Shown here: positions 36,248-44,887 of the stretch, one piece after another
How the letters are laid out: every line of letters begins with the position of its first letter
Position numbering within the stretch: the stretch's first letter is position 1
Assembly: GCF_001580365.1 (NCBI RefSeq)
Contig: NZ_CP014480.1
Coordinates: 248,001 to 312,000 of the forward strand
Reading direction: 5' to 3'
Length of the DNA stretch: 64,000 bases
Source of the DNA: Kocuria turfanensis
Lineage (GTDB): Bacteria; Actinomycetota; Actinomycetes; Actinomycetales; Micrococcaceae
The notes under the pieces: generated by a model
Told to the model about the DNA's origin: nothing
Seen by the model: only the letters and a program-made list of their open reading frames with translations
Database searches by the model: none
Made by a program: the position numbers and the translations under genes

Positions 36248-36326
36248 CGGAGGGATCTTCCTCGGGCCCCGCCTCCTGCGCGGACGGCGGGCCCCGGCGA
36301 CCCCCGACCGAAAGGCACCGTTCCCC

Positions 36327-37055
36327 ATGGCAGACGAGCAGCGCAGCCCGGCCCCCCGCACCGTCCTCGTGACCGGCGGCAACCGCGGGATCGGACGGGC
36401 CATCGCGCAGGCCTTCCGGGACGGCGGGGACAACGTGGCCGTCACCTACCGCTCCGGCGAGGCCCCCGAGGGCTTCTTCGCCGTGCAGGCCGACGTCACG
36501 GACGCCGCGTCGATCGACGCGGCCTACAAGGCGGTCGAGGCCGAGTTCGGCCCCGTCGAGGTGGTCGTCGCCAACGCCGGGATCACCCGCGACACCCTGC
36601 TGCTGCGGATGAAGGAGCAGGACTTCCAGGACGTCGTGGACACCAACCTCACCGGCGCCTTCCGCGTGGTCCAGCGCGCCGCGAAGGGCTTCATGCGGCT
36701 CAAGCGGGGCCGCGTGGTGCTCATCTCCTCCGTGGTGGGGCTCTACGGCTCGCCCGGACAGGTCAACTACGCCGCCTCCAAGGCCGGGCTGGTCGGCATG
36801 GCCCGCTCGATCACCCGCGAGCTGGGCGGGCGCAACGTCACCGCCAACGTCGTGGCCCCGGGCTTCATCAACACGGAGATGACCGCGGCCCTGCCCGAGG
36901 ACACCCAGCAGAACTACCTCGCCTCGATCCCGGCCGGCCGCTTCGCCGAGCCCGCGGAGGTCGCCGCGGTGGTGCGCTGGGTCGCCTCCGACGAGGCGAA
37001 GTACATCTCCGGCGCCGTCATCCCCGTGGACGGCGGCCTGGGCATGGGCCACTGA
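36327..37055 (+). CDS. fabG: 3-oxoacyl-ACP reductase FabG
   Basis: SDR-family ketoacyl reductase of fatty acid synthesis (242 residues). The cofactor motif TGGNRGIGRAI, the NAG block in VANAGITRD, catalytic Ser in ISSVVGLYG and the classic Y-x3-K in VNYAASKAG are all intact. The ending VIPVDGGLGMGH is typical of MabA/FabG. GAAAGG lies upstream of the ATG. It is followed at 83 bases by an SDR with a different active-site spacing, recalling the mabA-inhA arrangement of mycobacteria. Confidence 0.93.
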   Translation: MADEQRSPAPRTVLVTGGNRGIGRAIAQAFRDGGDNVAVTYRSGEAPEGFFAVQADVTDAASIDAAYKAVEAEFGPVEVVVANAGITRDTLLLRMKEQDFQDVVDTNLTGAFRVVQRAAKGFMRLKRGRVVLISSVVGLYGSPGQVNYAASKAGLVGMARSITRELGGRNVTANVVAPGFINTEMTAALPEDTQQNYLASIPAGRFAEPAEVAAVVRWVASDEAKYISGAVIPVDGGLGMGH

Positions 37056-37138
37056 GCCCCGCCCACCCCGTTCCCGCACCTCTTCCACTGCGCGCTCTCC
37101 GCGCCCTGTCCACGCACACGTTCCACCGAAGGAGCACC

Positions 37139-37897
37139 ATGAGTTCACTCGCAGGCAAGACCGCGGTCGTCACCGGGTCCTCGCGCGGCGTCGGCGCCGA
37201 CACCGCCAAGCTGCTCGCCGCCCAGGGCGCCAACGTCGTCGTCAACTACCGGCAGAAGGCCCCTCGCGCCAACAAGGTGGTGCGGGAGATCGAGGAGGCC
37301 GGTGGTCACGCGATCGCGGTGCAGGCCGACATGACGGCCCCCGAGGACGTCCGCAACCTCTTCGCCCGGGCCGTGGAGGCCTTCGGCGGGGTGGACGTGC
37401 TGGTGCTCAACGCCTCCGGCGGCATGGAGACGGACCTCGGCGAGGACTACGCGCTCCGGCTCAACCGGGACGCCCAGGACGACACCCTCACCGCGGCCCT
37501 CGAGCACCTGCCCGAGGGCGGGCGCGTGGTGTTCGTGACCAGCCACCAGGCGCACTTCATCAACGACGTCGAGACCATGCCCGAGTACGTGCAGGTCGCG
37601 AAGTCCAAGCGCGCCGGCGAGGACACGCTCACCGCCCGCATCCCCGAGCTGACGGAGAAGGGCATCACGTTCGTGGTGGTCTCCGGGGACATGATCGAGG
37701 GCACGGTGACCGCCACCCTGCTCAACCGCGCCCGCCCCGGTGCGCTCGAGCAGCGCCGCGAGGCCGCGGGCAAGCTCTACTCCGTGCGGGAGTTCGCCGA
37801 GGAGATCGCACGGATGGTCACGGCCGACGTCCCCACCGGGCACGTGGAGCTCGTCGGCGGGGCCGACGACTTCCTCGCCCAGGCCGGACGGAAGTAG
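37139..37897 (+). CDS. SDR family protein with Y-x6-K spacing (FabL-like)
   Basis: A 252-residue short-chain dehydrogenase of a type conserved in Micrococcaceae. The cofactor loop VTGSSRGVGAD is classical. The usual Y-x3-K is missing: after Y150 the lysines are K155 and K157 (PEYVQVAKSKRAGED), so a Y-x6-K pair as in enoyl-ACP reductases fits, with S135 in VTSHQAHF as candidate Ser. FabL of Bacillus combines the same classical loop with Y-x6-K. Location after fabG supports an enoyl-ACP reductase role, though the C-terminus differs from FabL. Activity is inferred only. Confidence 0.72.
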   Translation: MSSLAGKTAVVTGSSRGVGADTAKLLAAQGANVVVNYRQKAPRANKVVREIEEAGGHAIAVQADMTAPEDVRNLFARAVEAFGGVDVLVLNASGGMETDLGEDYALRLNRDAQDDTLTAALEHLPEGGRVVFVTSHQAHFINDVETMPEYVQVAKSKRAGEDTLTARIPELTEKGITFVVVSGDMIEGTVTATLLNRARPGALEQRREAAGKLYSVREFAEEIARMVTADVPTGHVELVGGADDFLAQAGRK

Positions 37898-37932
37898 CCC
37901 CGCCGGGTCCGCCCCGGCGTACGACGAGGCAG

Positions 37933-37974
37933 CGGCGCAGCTCCGCCCGGGTGTCCCCGGCCGGAGCTGCGCCG
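37933..37974 (+). terminator. Terminator after the fabG-SDR pair
   Basis: Perfect 13-bp arms, 37933-37945 with 37962-37974, 35 bases after the SDR stop. No U-tract. Confidence 0.65.
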
Positions 37975-38107
37975 TCCCCGTCCCCGCCCCGGTGCACTGT
38001 CCGAGGCGGGTGAGACGCTCCTCACATCGTCGATCGGGCGGCCGGCCCCGGAGGCAGCACGGGACCGGCCGGGACAGGGGCCGTGCGCCCCGGGAGGGGG
38101 TCGCGCC

Positions 38108-39133
38108 ATGACCCGTCCGCTCATCGAGGTCGAGGGCCTCACCAAGGCCTACCGGTCGCGCACGCGCACCGTCCACGCCCTGGCCGGCCTCGACCTGTCG
38201 GTGCCGGAAGGCGTCGTCAAGGGGCTGCTCGGCCCGAACGGCGCCGGGAAGACCACGGTTGTGAAGGTGCTCACCACGCTCGTCGTCCCGGACGCCGGGA
38301 CGGCGCGGATCGACGGGGTGGACGTGGTCGCCGAGCCCGCCCGGATCCGGCGGATGATCGGGGCCTCCGGCCAGTACGCCGCGGTCGACGAGAACCTCAC
38401 CGGCACCGAGAACCTGCGGATGGTGGGCCGGCTCTACCACCTGGGCGGGGCCGCCGCCCGCCGCCGGGCCGCGGAGCTGCTCGAGCTGTTCGGCCTCGAG
38501 GAGGCCGGGGACCGGCCCGTGAAGGGGTACTCGGGCGGCATGCGGCGCCGCCTCGACCTCGCCGGGGCGCTGGCCATCCGGCCCCGTGTCCTGTTCCTGG
38601 ACGAACCGACCACCGGTCTCGACCCACGCAGCCGGATCGGCCTGTGGGAGGTGATCCGCTCCCTCGTGGCGGACGGCACCACGGTGCTGCTGACCACCCA
38701 GTACCTCGAGGAGGCCGACCAGCTGGCCGACGAGATCTCCGTCATCGACGACGGCAGCGTGATCGCGTCGGGCACCCCCGACGAGCTCAAGGCCCAGGTC
38801 GGCGGGCACCGCGTCGTGGTCGTGCTGCAGGACGGCGCCGACGCCGGGCGGGCCGCGGCCGTGCTCGCCCGGCACGGGGAGGGCGCCCCCGTGGCGGCCG
38901 AGCAGGGGCGGGAGCTGGAGGTCGCCGTCCGGGAGGGCCCGCCGGCGCTCCAGCGGATCCTCGCCGACCTCGACGCCGCCGGCGTGGGCCTGCACGACGC
39001 CGGCATGCGCCGACCCACCCTCGACGACGTGTTCCTCTCGCTCACCGGGCACCCGACCGCGGCGGGACGCGGCCCGGACGAGCAGGACGCCGGCACCGCC
39101 GTGGCCGCGTCCGGGGAAGGGCGGCACCGGTGA
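38108..39133 (+). CDS. ABC-2 exporter ATPase (DrrA type)
   Basis: ATPase subunit (341 residues) of a drug/antibiotic-type exporter. Walker A GPNGAGKTT, signature YSGGMRRRLDLAG, and Walker B VLFLDEPTTGLDPRSR identify the DrrA/daunorubicin subfamily. GQYAAVDENLTGTENL is the subfamily Q-loop region. The C-terminal part from 225 is the accessory domain, ending in a low-complexity tail. It overlaps the permease start by four bases (GTGA). Self-resistance or lipid export are possible; no biosynthetic genes accompany it. Confidence 0.88.
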   Translation: MTRPLIEVEGLTKAYRSRTRTVHALAGLDLSVPEGVVKGLLGPNGAGKTTVVKVLTTLVVPDAGTARIDGVDVVAEPARIRRMIGASGQYAAVDENLTGTENLRMVGRLYHLGGAAARRRAAELLELFGLEEAGDRPVKGYSGGMRRRLDLAGALAIRPRVLFLDEPTTGLDPRSRIGLWEVIRSLVADGTTVLLTTQYLEEADQLADEISVIDDGSVIASGTPDELKAQVGGHRVVVVLQDGADAGRAAAVLARHGEGAPVAAEQGRELEVAVREGPPALQRILADLDAAGVGLHDAGMRRPTLDDVFLSLTGHPTAAGRGPDEQDAGTAVAASGEGRHR

Positions 39134-39966
39134 GCACCCGCACGATGCCCGGGGCCACGAGCCCGGGCGCCACCCTCGGCACCTGGGCCGCCGACGGCTG
39201 GACGGTCACCCAGCGCAACCTCATCAAGCTGCGACGCTCACCGGACCTCCTGGTCTTCGCGGCGCTCCAGCCGGTGATGTTCGTGCTCCTGTTCAGCCAG
39301 GTCTACGGAGGGTCGATCCAGGTGGAGGGCACCGACTACACCCAGTACCTGATGGCCGGGATCTTCGGGCAGACCGTGCTCTTCGGCTCCACGTTCTCCG
39401 GGGCGGGCATGGCCCAGGACCTCAAGGAGGGGATCGTGGACCGGTTCCGGACGCTGCCGATGAGCCCCTCGGCGGTCCTGGTGGGGCGGACCAACAGCGA
39501 CCTGGTGCTCAACGCCGTGTCCATGGTGATCATGATCGGCACGGGCTTCGTGGTCGGATGGCGGTTCACCACGTCGGTCGGGTCGTTCCTCGCCGGGATC
39601 GCCCTGCTGCTGCTGTTCAGCTACGCGTTCAGCTGGGTCATGGCGCTGGTGGGGATGAGCGTGCGCAGCGCGGAGACCGTGAACAACGCCTCCTTCATCA
39701 TCCTGTTCCCGCTGACGTTCATCTCCAACGCGTTCGTGCAGTCCCAGAACCTCCCGGGCCCGCTCGAGACCTTCGCCAACTGGAATCCCGTCTCCGCCCT
39801 CGTGCAGGCCGCCCGCGAGCTGTTCGGCAACACCGGCTCCGCTGCCGTGCCCGACGTGTGGCCGATGCAGCACCCTGTCCTGACCGTGGTGGCCGGCAGC
39901 GTGCTGCTGCTCGTGGTGTTCGTGCCGCTGTGCCTGCGCAAGTTCGCGAGCGTGAGCTCGCGCTAG
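39130..39966 (+). CDS. ABC-2 exporter permease (DrrB type)
   Basis: A 278-residue permease with six helices. The amphipathic segment RNLIKLRRSPDLLVFAALQP before helix 1, GIVDRFRTLPMSP in the coupling loop and the GETVNN-like RSAETVNNASFI are characteristic of DrrB proteins. The GTG overlaps the ATPase stop, so the two are co-translated. The C-terminal helix ends close to the stop. Substrate unknown. Confidence 0.88.
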   Translation: MSTRTMPGATSPGATLGTWAADGWTVTQRNLIKLRRSPDLLVFAALQPVMFVLLFSQVYGGSIQVEGTDYTQYLMAGIFGQTVLFGSTFSGAGMAQDLKEGIVDRFRTLPMSPSAVLVGRTNSDLVLNAVSMVIMIGTGFVVGWRFTTSVGSFLAGIALLLLFSYAFSWVMALVGMSVRSAETVNNASFIILFPLTFISNAFVQSQNLPGPLETFANWNPVSALVQAARELFGNTGSAAVPDVWPMQHPVLTVVAGSVLLLVVFVPLCLRKFASVSSR

Positions 39967-40173
39967 CGGTGGAACCGCGCACGGTCCCCGGGCGCGGGCC
40001 CCGGCCGGCCGCGGGCCCGACCCACCTCCTGCCGGGCTCCCCGCCCGGTGAAGGTGACGGCAGTGTGACGTCCTGCACCGGCCGGGGGTGCTACCCATGG
40101 GGGACCCGGCAATGAGCCGACCGCCCCGCGCCCCTGGCCTCCCGGCCGGCGCGGAGCCCAGCGAGGAGCAGTC

Positions 40174-40683
40174 ATGACCGCACAGCCCACCGGACGCCTC
40201 GACCCCGAGGGGCACCTCGTCCTGTCCCGCACCCTGCAGACGCCGCTCGAGGAGCTCTGGGCCGCCGTCACCGATCCCGGCCGGCTCGGCCGCTGGTACG
40301 GCCCCTGGAGCGGCGACCCCTCCTCCGGGCGGGTCGAGGTGCTGATGACCGCCGAGGGCGCGGACCAGCCGGAGCCCGTGCTCCTCCGCCGGTGCGAACC
40401 GCCGCGGCACCTGGCCGTCACCCTCGGCACGACGGCCGACGCCTGGCGGGTGGACCTGGACCTCGAGGTCGGCGACGGATCCACCGTGCTGCGGCTGACG
40501 CACCGGTATCCCGCGGCCGGGGAGCTCGACTCCGTCGGCCCCGGCTGGGAGTACTACCTGGACCGGCTCGTCGCGGCCGAGAGCGGCCGGGATCCGGACG
40601 AGCTGGACTTCGCCCGGGACTACCACCCGGCCCTGGCCGGGCACTACCGGGCGCTGGCCGACGCGCTGCACTCACGCGGCTGA
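40174..40683 (+). CDS. SRPBCC/AHSA1-type domain protein
   Basis: A 169-residue helix-grip protein. LSRTLQTPLEELWAAVTDPGRLGRWYGPW near residues 17-45 is the typical start of the SRPBCC/AHSA1 fold, and RLTHRYP the later strand; the helix GPGWEYYLDRLVA closes the cavity. Such proteins bind hydrophobic ligands or act beside ArsR regulators; no such regulator is adjacent. GAGGAG precedes the ATG. The preceding 206 bases hold no gene. Confidence 0.75.
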   Translation: MTAQPTGRLDPEGHLVLSRTLQTPLEELWAAVTDPGRLGRWYGPWSGDPSSGRVEVLMTAEGADQPEPVLLRRCEPPRHLAVTLGTTADAWRVDLDLEVGDGSTVLRLTHRYPAAGELDSVGPGWEYYLDRLVAAESGRDPDELDFARDYHPALAGHYRALADALHSRG

Positions 40684-40735
40684 CCGGCGCTCCCGCCCCC
40701 GACGGGGTGGCCGGGCGGAGGGTCCAGCACGCCGG

Positions 40736-41128
40736 TCAGGCGGGGCCGCCGCCCTCGATCCGGATGAGGTTGCCGCACGTGTCGTCGAGCACGGCGGTCG
40801 TGGTGGTGCCGGTCGTCGTGGGCGGCTGGACGAAGCGCACGCCGCGCGCCACGAGCCGTTCGTACTCCGCCTGCACGTCCCGCACGGCGAAGCTCATGAA
40901 GGGGATCCCGTCGGCCACGAGCGCGGCCCGGAACGGGCCCACCGCGGGGTGCTCGGAGGGCGCCAGCTCGAGCTCCACGCCCTCGGGCGCCTGGGGGGAG
41001 ACGAGGGTGAGCCGGCGGCCGCTCCCCGTGTGCAGGTCGTGCTTGACCATGAAGCCCAGCTTGCCGGTGTAGAACAGCAGGGCCTGCTGCTGGTCGTCGA
41101 CGAAGACGCTGGTGTGGGTGATCCGCAT
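40736..41128 (-). CDS. VOC family protein (glyoxalase-like)
   Basis: A 130-residue vicinal-oxygen-chelate protein of two beta-alpha-beta-beta-beta units. It begins ITHTSVFVDDQQQALLFYTGKLGF, the standard VOC start, and ends with DTCGNLIRIEGG, which carries the metal-ligand region. ATG at 41128 is chosen over longer upstream starts because the conserved strand begins immediately. It is followed on the same strand by a second VOC gene upstream, so the two may be one transcript. Substrate unknown. Confidence 0.83.
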   Translation of the reverse strand: MRITHTSVFVDDQQQALLFYTGKLGFMVKHDLHTGSGRRLTLVSPQAPEGVELELAPSEHPAVGPFRAALVADGIPFMSFAVRDVQAEYERLVARGVRFVQPPTTTGTTTTAVLDDTCGNLIRIEGGGPA

Positions 41129-41196
41129 GGGGACGGCCCTCCTCGGTGCGGCGGAACGGGACGGGGTGGAACGAAACGGGACGGGGCGGGTGCGGG

Positions 41197-41610
41197 TCAG
41201 GCGGCGCCGTCGACGCTGATCATCCAGTGGACGCCGAACCGGTCGGTGCACATGCCGAACAGACCGCCCCACGGCGCCGGCTCGAGGGGCATGGTGACCG
41301 TCCCGCCGTCGCTGAGCCCGTCCCACCAGCGGCGCAGCACCGCCTCGTCGTCGCCGCCCACGGAGACCGAGATGTTGTCCCCGACGGTCAGGTCCATGCT
41401 GTCGGGGGTGTCGGAGGCCATGAGCACCAGGCCCTGGTCGGTGGTCAGCATCGCGTGCATGACCTTGTTCTGCTCGGCCGGACCGTCACCGGCGCCGTAC
41501 TCGGCGAACCGGCTGATCGTCAGCTGCCCGCCGAACACGGAGCGGTAGTGGGTGATGGCCTCCTCGGCCGTGTCCCGGAACGTGAGATAGGGGTTGAGCT
41601 GCACGGGCAT
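41197..41610 (-). CDS. VOC family protein (PhnB/3-demethylubiquinone-like)
   Basis: A 137-residue PhnB-like VOC protein. It opens with LNPYLTFRDTAEEAITHYRSVFGG and closes with DRFGVHWMISVDG, both typical. The His of VMHAM and the Glu-like positions expected for a metal site are partly conserved. It is 68 bases upstream of the other VOC gene. PhnB-like proteins are widespread and mostly uncharacterised. Confidence 0.85.
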   Translation of the reverse strand: MPVQLNPYLTFRDTAEEAITHYRSVFGGQLTISRFAEYGAGDGPAEQNKVMHAMLTTDQGLVLMASDTPDSMDLTVGDNISVSVGGDDEAVLRRWWDGLSDGGTVTMPLEPAPWGGLFGMCTDRFGVHWMISVDGAA

Positions 41611-41737
41611 GGGCCGTCCTCCGCGTCGAAAGGGTCGATGCCCCCATCATGGCCCCGCCCCGGCGGGGGCGGAACACCGGCAGGGTTGCCGCCGGTCCGT
41701 TACGATCCCACGGATCCCGGGCCGGCGAGGGCACGCG

Positions 41738-41743
41738 TACCCT
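41738..41743 (+). promoter_or_regulatory. Leaderless-type -10 box TACCCT
   Basis: TACCCT ends seven bases before the ATG at 41751. Confidence 0.4.
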
Positions 41744-41750
41744 GGTGCCC

Positions 41751-42305
41751 ATGGGCAGGACGCAGTACTACGTGGCGGCCAGCGCGGACGGCTACATCGC
41801 CGATCGCGACAACCACCTGGACTGGTTGCTGCAGTACGGCTTCGAGGCCTACCAGGAGCACTACGACGCGTTCCTGACCGAGGTCGGGGCGCTGGCGATG
41901 GGTGCGAGCACCTACGAGTTCGTCCTGGGGCAGGGCGGGTGGGCCTACGGCGACCTGCCGGTGTGGGTGTTCACCCACCGGGACCTGCCCCGGGCGGCGG
42001 GGGCCGACCTGCGCTTCGTCAGCGGGCCGGTGGGCGTGCACGCCGAGGCCGTGACGGACTCCGCGGGCGGGCGCAACCTGTGGGTGGTGGGCGGCGGCCG
42101 GCTGGCGGCCCAGTTCGCGGACGCGGGTCTGCTGGACGAGCTGTGGCTGACCTGCATGCCGATCGTGCTGGGGGCCGGGCACCCCGTGCTTCCGACGGAG
42201 ACGGCCCACGACCTGCGGCTGCAGCGCACCACGCACTTCGAGGGCGGGGCGGTGGAGCTGCGCTACGTCCTGGAGGGCCCCGAGCGGCGGGTCTGGCCCG
42301 AGTAG
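41751..42305 (+). CDS. Dihydrofolate reductase family protein (RibD C-terminal type)
   Basis: A 184-residue DHFR-fold protein. QYYVAASADGYIADRDNHLDWL is the standard start of the RibD-C family; MGASTYEFV and LWVVGGGRLAAQFAD mark the nucleotide site. The fold suggests an NADPH-dependent reductase, but few members have known substrates. The preferred ATG at 41751 is leaderless by its promoter position; an in-frame start at 41649 adds a basic tail without conservation. Confidence 0.83.
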   Translation: MGRTQYYVAASADGYIADRDNHLDWLLQYGFEAYQEHYDAFLTEVGALAMGASTYEFVLGQGGWAYGDLPVWVFTHRDLPRAAGADLRFVSGPVGVHAEAVTDSAGGRNLWVVGGGRLAAQFADAGLLDELWLTCMPIVLGAGHPVLPTETAHDLRLQRTTHFEGGAVELRYVLEGPERRVWPE

Positions 42306-42346
42306 CGCGCCCGGTCCGCGCCGGTGGCGCCCCGGGCAGCGCGGGC

Positions 42347-43105
42347 TCAGGCGGATGCGGCGGGGCGGGGGAGTCCGTACCAGGCCGCGGCGTTGTCGTG
42401 CAGCACGGCGGCCGCGGCGTCCTCGCCCAGCACGGCCACGACGAGGTCCACGTCGTCGTCCCGGAAGGGCCGCCGCGCCCGCGTGCTCGGCAGGTCGGTG
42501 CCGAAGAGCAGCGCCGTGGGGTCCGCGGCGTGGATCTCGCGCAGCGCCCGGGGCACGTCCAGCTCCAGCCGGCCGAAGCCCGTGGCCTTGACCTTGAGCC
42601 CCCGCTCCACGAGCGGCAGCAGCTGCGGCTGCGCGTCGGCGGTCATGCCCAGGTGGTCCACGCAGGCCCGCGGCAGCCGCCGCAGCACCGGGGCGAGCAG
42701 CTCCAGGGCGGATCCGTCCAGGTAGAACTCCGCGTGCCACCCGGCGAGCTCGTGCACCCGCCGGGCCAGCCGCTCGATGCGCGCCGGGTCCGCGTCCGCA
42801 CCCCGGCGCAGCGCGAACCGGACCGCGCGCACCCCGATCCGGTCCAGCGCCAGGACCTGCTCGTCCGGCACCGAGGGCGGCAGCTGCGTGACCCCGGCGA
42901 AGCCGGGACCCAGTGCGGCCAGCGCCGCCCGCAGATGGCTCTGGTTGTGGCCCTGGAAGGAGCCGCTGACCACGGCGCCGCCGCGGACGCCCAGGGAGCA
43001 GGTGCGCCGGGTGTAGTCGGCGACCGTGAACGCCGCCGGCACGTAGCCCTGGTTCGGCTCGAGCGGGAACCGCGGGTCGACGATGTGCAGGTGGGCGTCG
43101 ATCAT
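42347..43105 (-). CDS. Amidohydrolase family protein (TIM-barrel hydrolase)
   Basis: A 252-residue metal-dependent hydrolase of the amidohydrolase-2 type. The metal-binding HxH is in MIDAHLHIVD at the N-terminus, further His occur in WHAEFYLDG and CVDHLGM, and the terminal Asp in FGTDLPSTRARR. The family includes lactonases and decarboxylases such as PDC-like hydrolases; the substrate is unknown. ATG at 43105 follows a CACAAT-like box by six bases, possibly leaderless. The C-terminal AAAAVLHDNAAAWYGL is typical of the family. Confidence 0.85.
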   Translation of the reverse strand: MIDAHLHIVDPRFPLEPNQGYVPAAFTVADYTRRTCSLGVRGGAVVSGSFQGHNQSHLRAALAALGPGFAGVTQLPPSVPDEQVLALDRIGVRAVRFALRRGADADPARIERLARRVHELAGWHAEFYLDGSALELLAPVLRRLPRACVDHLGMTADAQPQLLPLVERGLKVKATGFGRLELDVPRALREIHAADPTALLFGTDLPSTRARRPFRDDDVDLVVAVLGEDAAAAVLHDNAAAWYGLPRPAASA

Positions 43106-43172
43106 CCTGTCATTGTGCCCGACCCGTCCGGCGGCTCGCGGGTCCCTGCGCGGGTTCCGGCGCCGGCGCGCA

Positions 43173-43178
43173 TAGGAT
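43173..43178 (+). promoter_or_regulatory. Leaderless-type -10 box TAGGAT
   Basis: TAGGAT ends eight bases before the ATG at 43187. Confidence 0.45.
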
Positions 43179-43186
43179 GTCTGCCG

Positions 43187-43603
43187 ATGAGCACGACCAT
43201 CCTGACCCCCGAGGAGACGCTGCGGGCCGCCGAGGACGCCCTGGAGCGTGCCCGGCGGACCTATGCCCGGAAGCTGCTGCGCCTGGTCGCCGAGGAGCTG
43301 ACCCGCCGCCATCCCGAGGCCGTGCGCCTGGACGTCTTCGCGGACACCGGCGCGGAGGAGCTCGAGTACGCCCTGGACGTGCTGCGCGACGCGGAGGGCG
43401 AGGCCTCCTGGGTGGACCCGGGCCGGGTGGTGGTGGTGCGTGAGACCGCCGACGACGCCCTGGGCGGGACGGTCACCGTGGCCACCCGGGACGTCCGGGA
43501 GCTGGTCGTCCGGGCGTTCGAGGTCTACGAGGGGCCGGTGGTGAAGCTGCTGCGCCACGACACGGAGCGGGACGTCTACTGGCTGGACCTGCGCCGGGTC
43601 TGA
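43187..43603 (+). CDS. Conserved hypothetical protein
   Basis: A 138-residue soluble protein with no family I can name. The first 45 residues are helical and rich in Arg, Ala and Glu (AEDALERARRTYARKLL), and the rest alternates short strands and helices, ending YWLDLRRV. No Cys, no signal peptide and no membrane segment. A leaderless-type promoter directly precedes it and codon use matches neighbours, so it is probably a real gene. Confidence 0.65.
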   Translation: MSTTILTPEETLRAAEDALERARRTYARKLLRLVAEELTRRHPEAVRLDVFADTGAEELEYALDVLRDAEGEASWVDPGRVVVVRETADDALGGTVTVATRDVRELVVRAFEVYEGPVVKLLRHDTERDVYWLDLRRV

Positions 43604-43639
43604 GCCCACCCGTGCGGCCGGGCCGCGGCGGCCCGGTGG

Positions 43640-44059
43640 TCAGGAGGCGGTGGAGGTGATCTCGCCCCCGAGCTCCTCCTGGACCCGCTCGAGCCGGCCG
43701 CGGTCGTCCGAGGCGACCACCCAGTTGCCCGCGTGCAGGTAGTGGATCCCGGGGATCGCCTCGAGGTTGTCCGTCAGCTGCTGCGTCATCTGCTCGCCGT
43801 CCGCCACGGCCAGCAGCAGGTTGTAGTCGCAGGGCAGCACGGTGCTGCCCGTGCCGCCCTGGGTGTCGCGCAGCTGCTCCTCGCCCGGGCACTCCACGCC
43901 GGCGTCGACGACGGCCTCGCGCAGTTCCAGGGCGTCGTCGAAGGTGGCCCCGCCCGCGGGGATCCTGGCGGCGATCGAGTCGGTGGTGAGCCCGCACCCG
44001 GTGAGGACCACGGAGGCGAGGGCGGTCGCGGCGAGCGCGGCGGCGGGGGAACGGCGCAT
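43640..44059 (-). CDS. Putative lipoprotein of unknown function
   Basis: A 139-residue secreted protein with a clear lipobox: a basic start (MRRS), hydrophobic stretch AAALAATALASVVLT and LTGC with Cys22 as lipidation site. The mature part has two further Cys (C57, C77) which could pair. It reads as a small extracellular domain; the family is not recognised. It converges on the upstream hypothetical gene. Confidence 0.75.
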   Translation of the reverse strand: MRRSPAAALAATALASVVLTGCGLTTDSIAARIPAGGATFDDALELREAVVDAGVECPGEEQLRDTQGGTGSTVLPCDYNLLLAVADGEQMTQQLTDNLEAIPGIHYLHAGNWVVASDDRGRLERVQEELGGEITSTAS

Positions 44060-44224
44060 GAGGTGGGGTCCTTGTCGGTGGAGGAGAGGGGCCGGCGGTC
44101 GGAGCGGGTGCCGTCGCTCGTGCCCCCACGGGGATCCTATGCGCTGGGGAGCCGGCGGCGCCCCACGTGACGGGCGACCGGGGGCCGGGGCGCCAGGATC
44201 AGGGGGTGGGGTCAGGGGGCAGGG

Positions 44225-44887
44225 TCAGGGGACGGGGGGCCCGTACCGGTGCTCGGGCCGGCCGGTGCTGCCGTAGCGCAGCTGGATCTCCACGGAGCCG
44301 TCCTCGGCCAGCGCGGAGAGGTAGCGCTGGGCGGTGGCGCGGGAGATGCCGACCTTCCGGGCGATCTCCGCGGCCGAGAGCGGGGCCCCCGGCTCCAGCG
44401 CCGCCAGCACCGAGGCCTCCGTCGCGGAGCGCGGACGCTCCCCGGGCGCCGCCTCGGCCGGGTGCAGCGCGTGCAGGGCGCGGTCCACGCCCTCCTGGGT
44501 GAGCCCGTCCCGGTCGGCGAGCAGGCGGCGGTACCGGGCGTAGGCGCGCAGCGTCCGGGCGAGCCGGGGCCCGGTGAAGGGCTTGATCAGGTAGGCGAGC
44601 GCTCCGCGGCGCACGGCGGTCCGGACGGAGACCGGATCGGCCGCCGCGGTGAGCATGATGACGTCCACGTCCAGGGCGCGCAGCAGGTCCAGGCCGAGGG
44701 CGTCGGGCAGGTACACGTCCAGCAGCACCAGGTCGGGCTGGTGCGCGTGGACGGTGCGCATGGCCTGCTCGGCCGTGCCCACCGGGGGCAGTGCCGTGAA
44801 GCCCGGCACGGCGTTGACGTAGCCGGCGTGCAGCCGCCCCACGTGGAAGTCGTCGTCGACCACCAGGACGACCAGGTCCTCGCTCAT
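44225..44887 (-). CDS. Response regulator, CitB/DcuR type
   Basis: A 220-residue two-domain regulator. Residues 4-120 form the receiver, with phospho-acceptor Asp in LVLLDVYLPD, the acidic pair in VDDDF and Lys in YLIKPF. The C-terminal part has an HTH (LSAAEIARKVGISRATAQRYLSAL) typical of citrate and C4-dicarboxylate regulators. It overlaps the sensor gene (ATGA). Its targets are probably carboxylate transport or metabolism genes, of which a MatC-like carrier lies 4 kb away. Confidence 0.9.
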   Translation of the reverse strand: MSEDLVVLVVDDDFHVGRLHAGYVNAVPGFTALPPVGTAEQAMRTVHAHQPDLVLLDVYLPDALGLDLLRALDVDVIMLTAAADPVSVRTAVRRGALAYLIKPFTGPRLARTLRAYARYRRLLADRDGLTQEGVDRALHALHPAEAAPGERPRSATEASVLAALEPGAPLSAAEIARKVGISRATAQRYLSALAEDGSVEIQLRYGSTGRPEHRYGPPVP

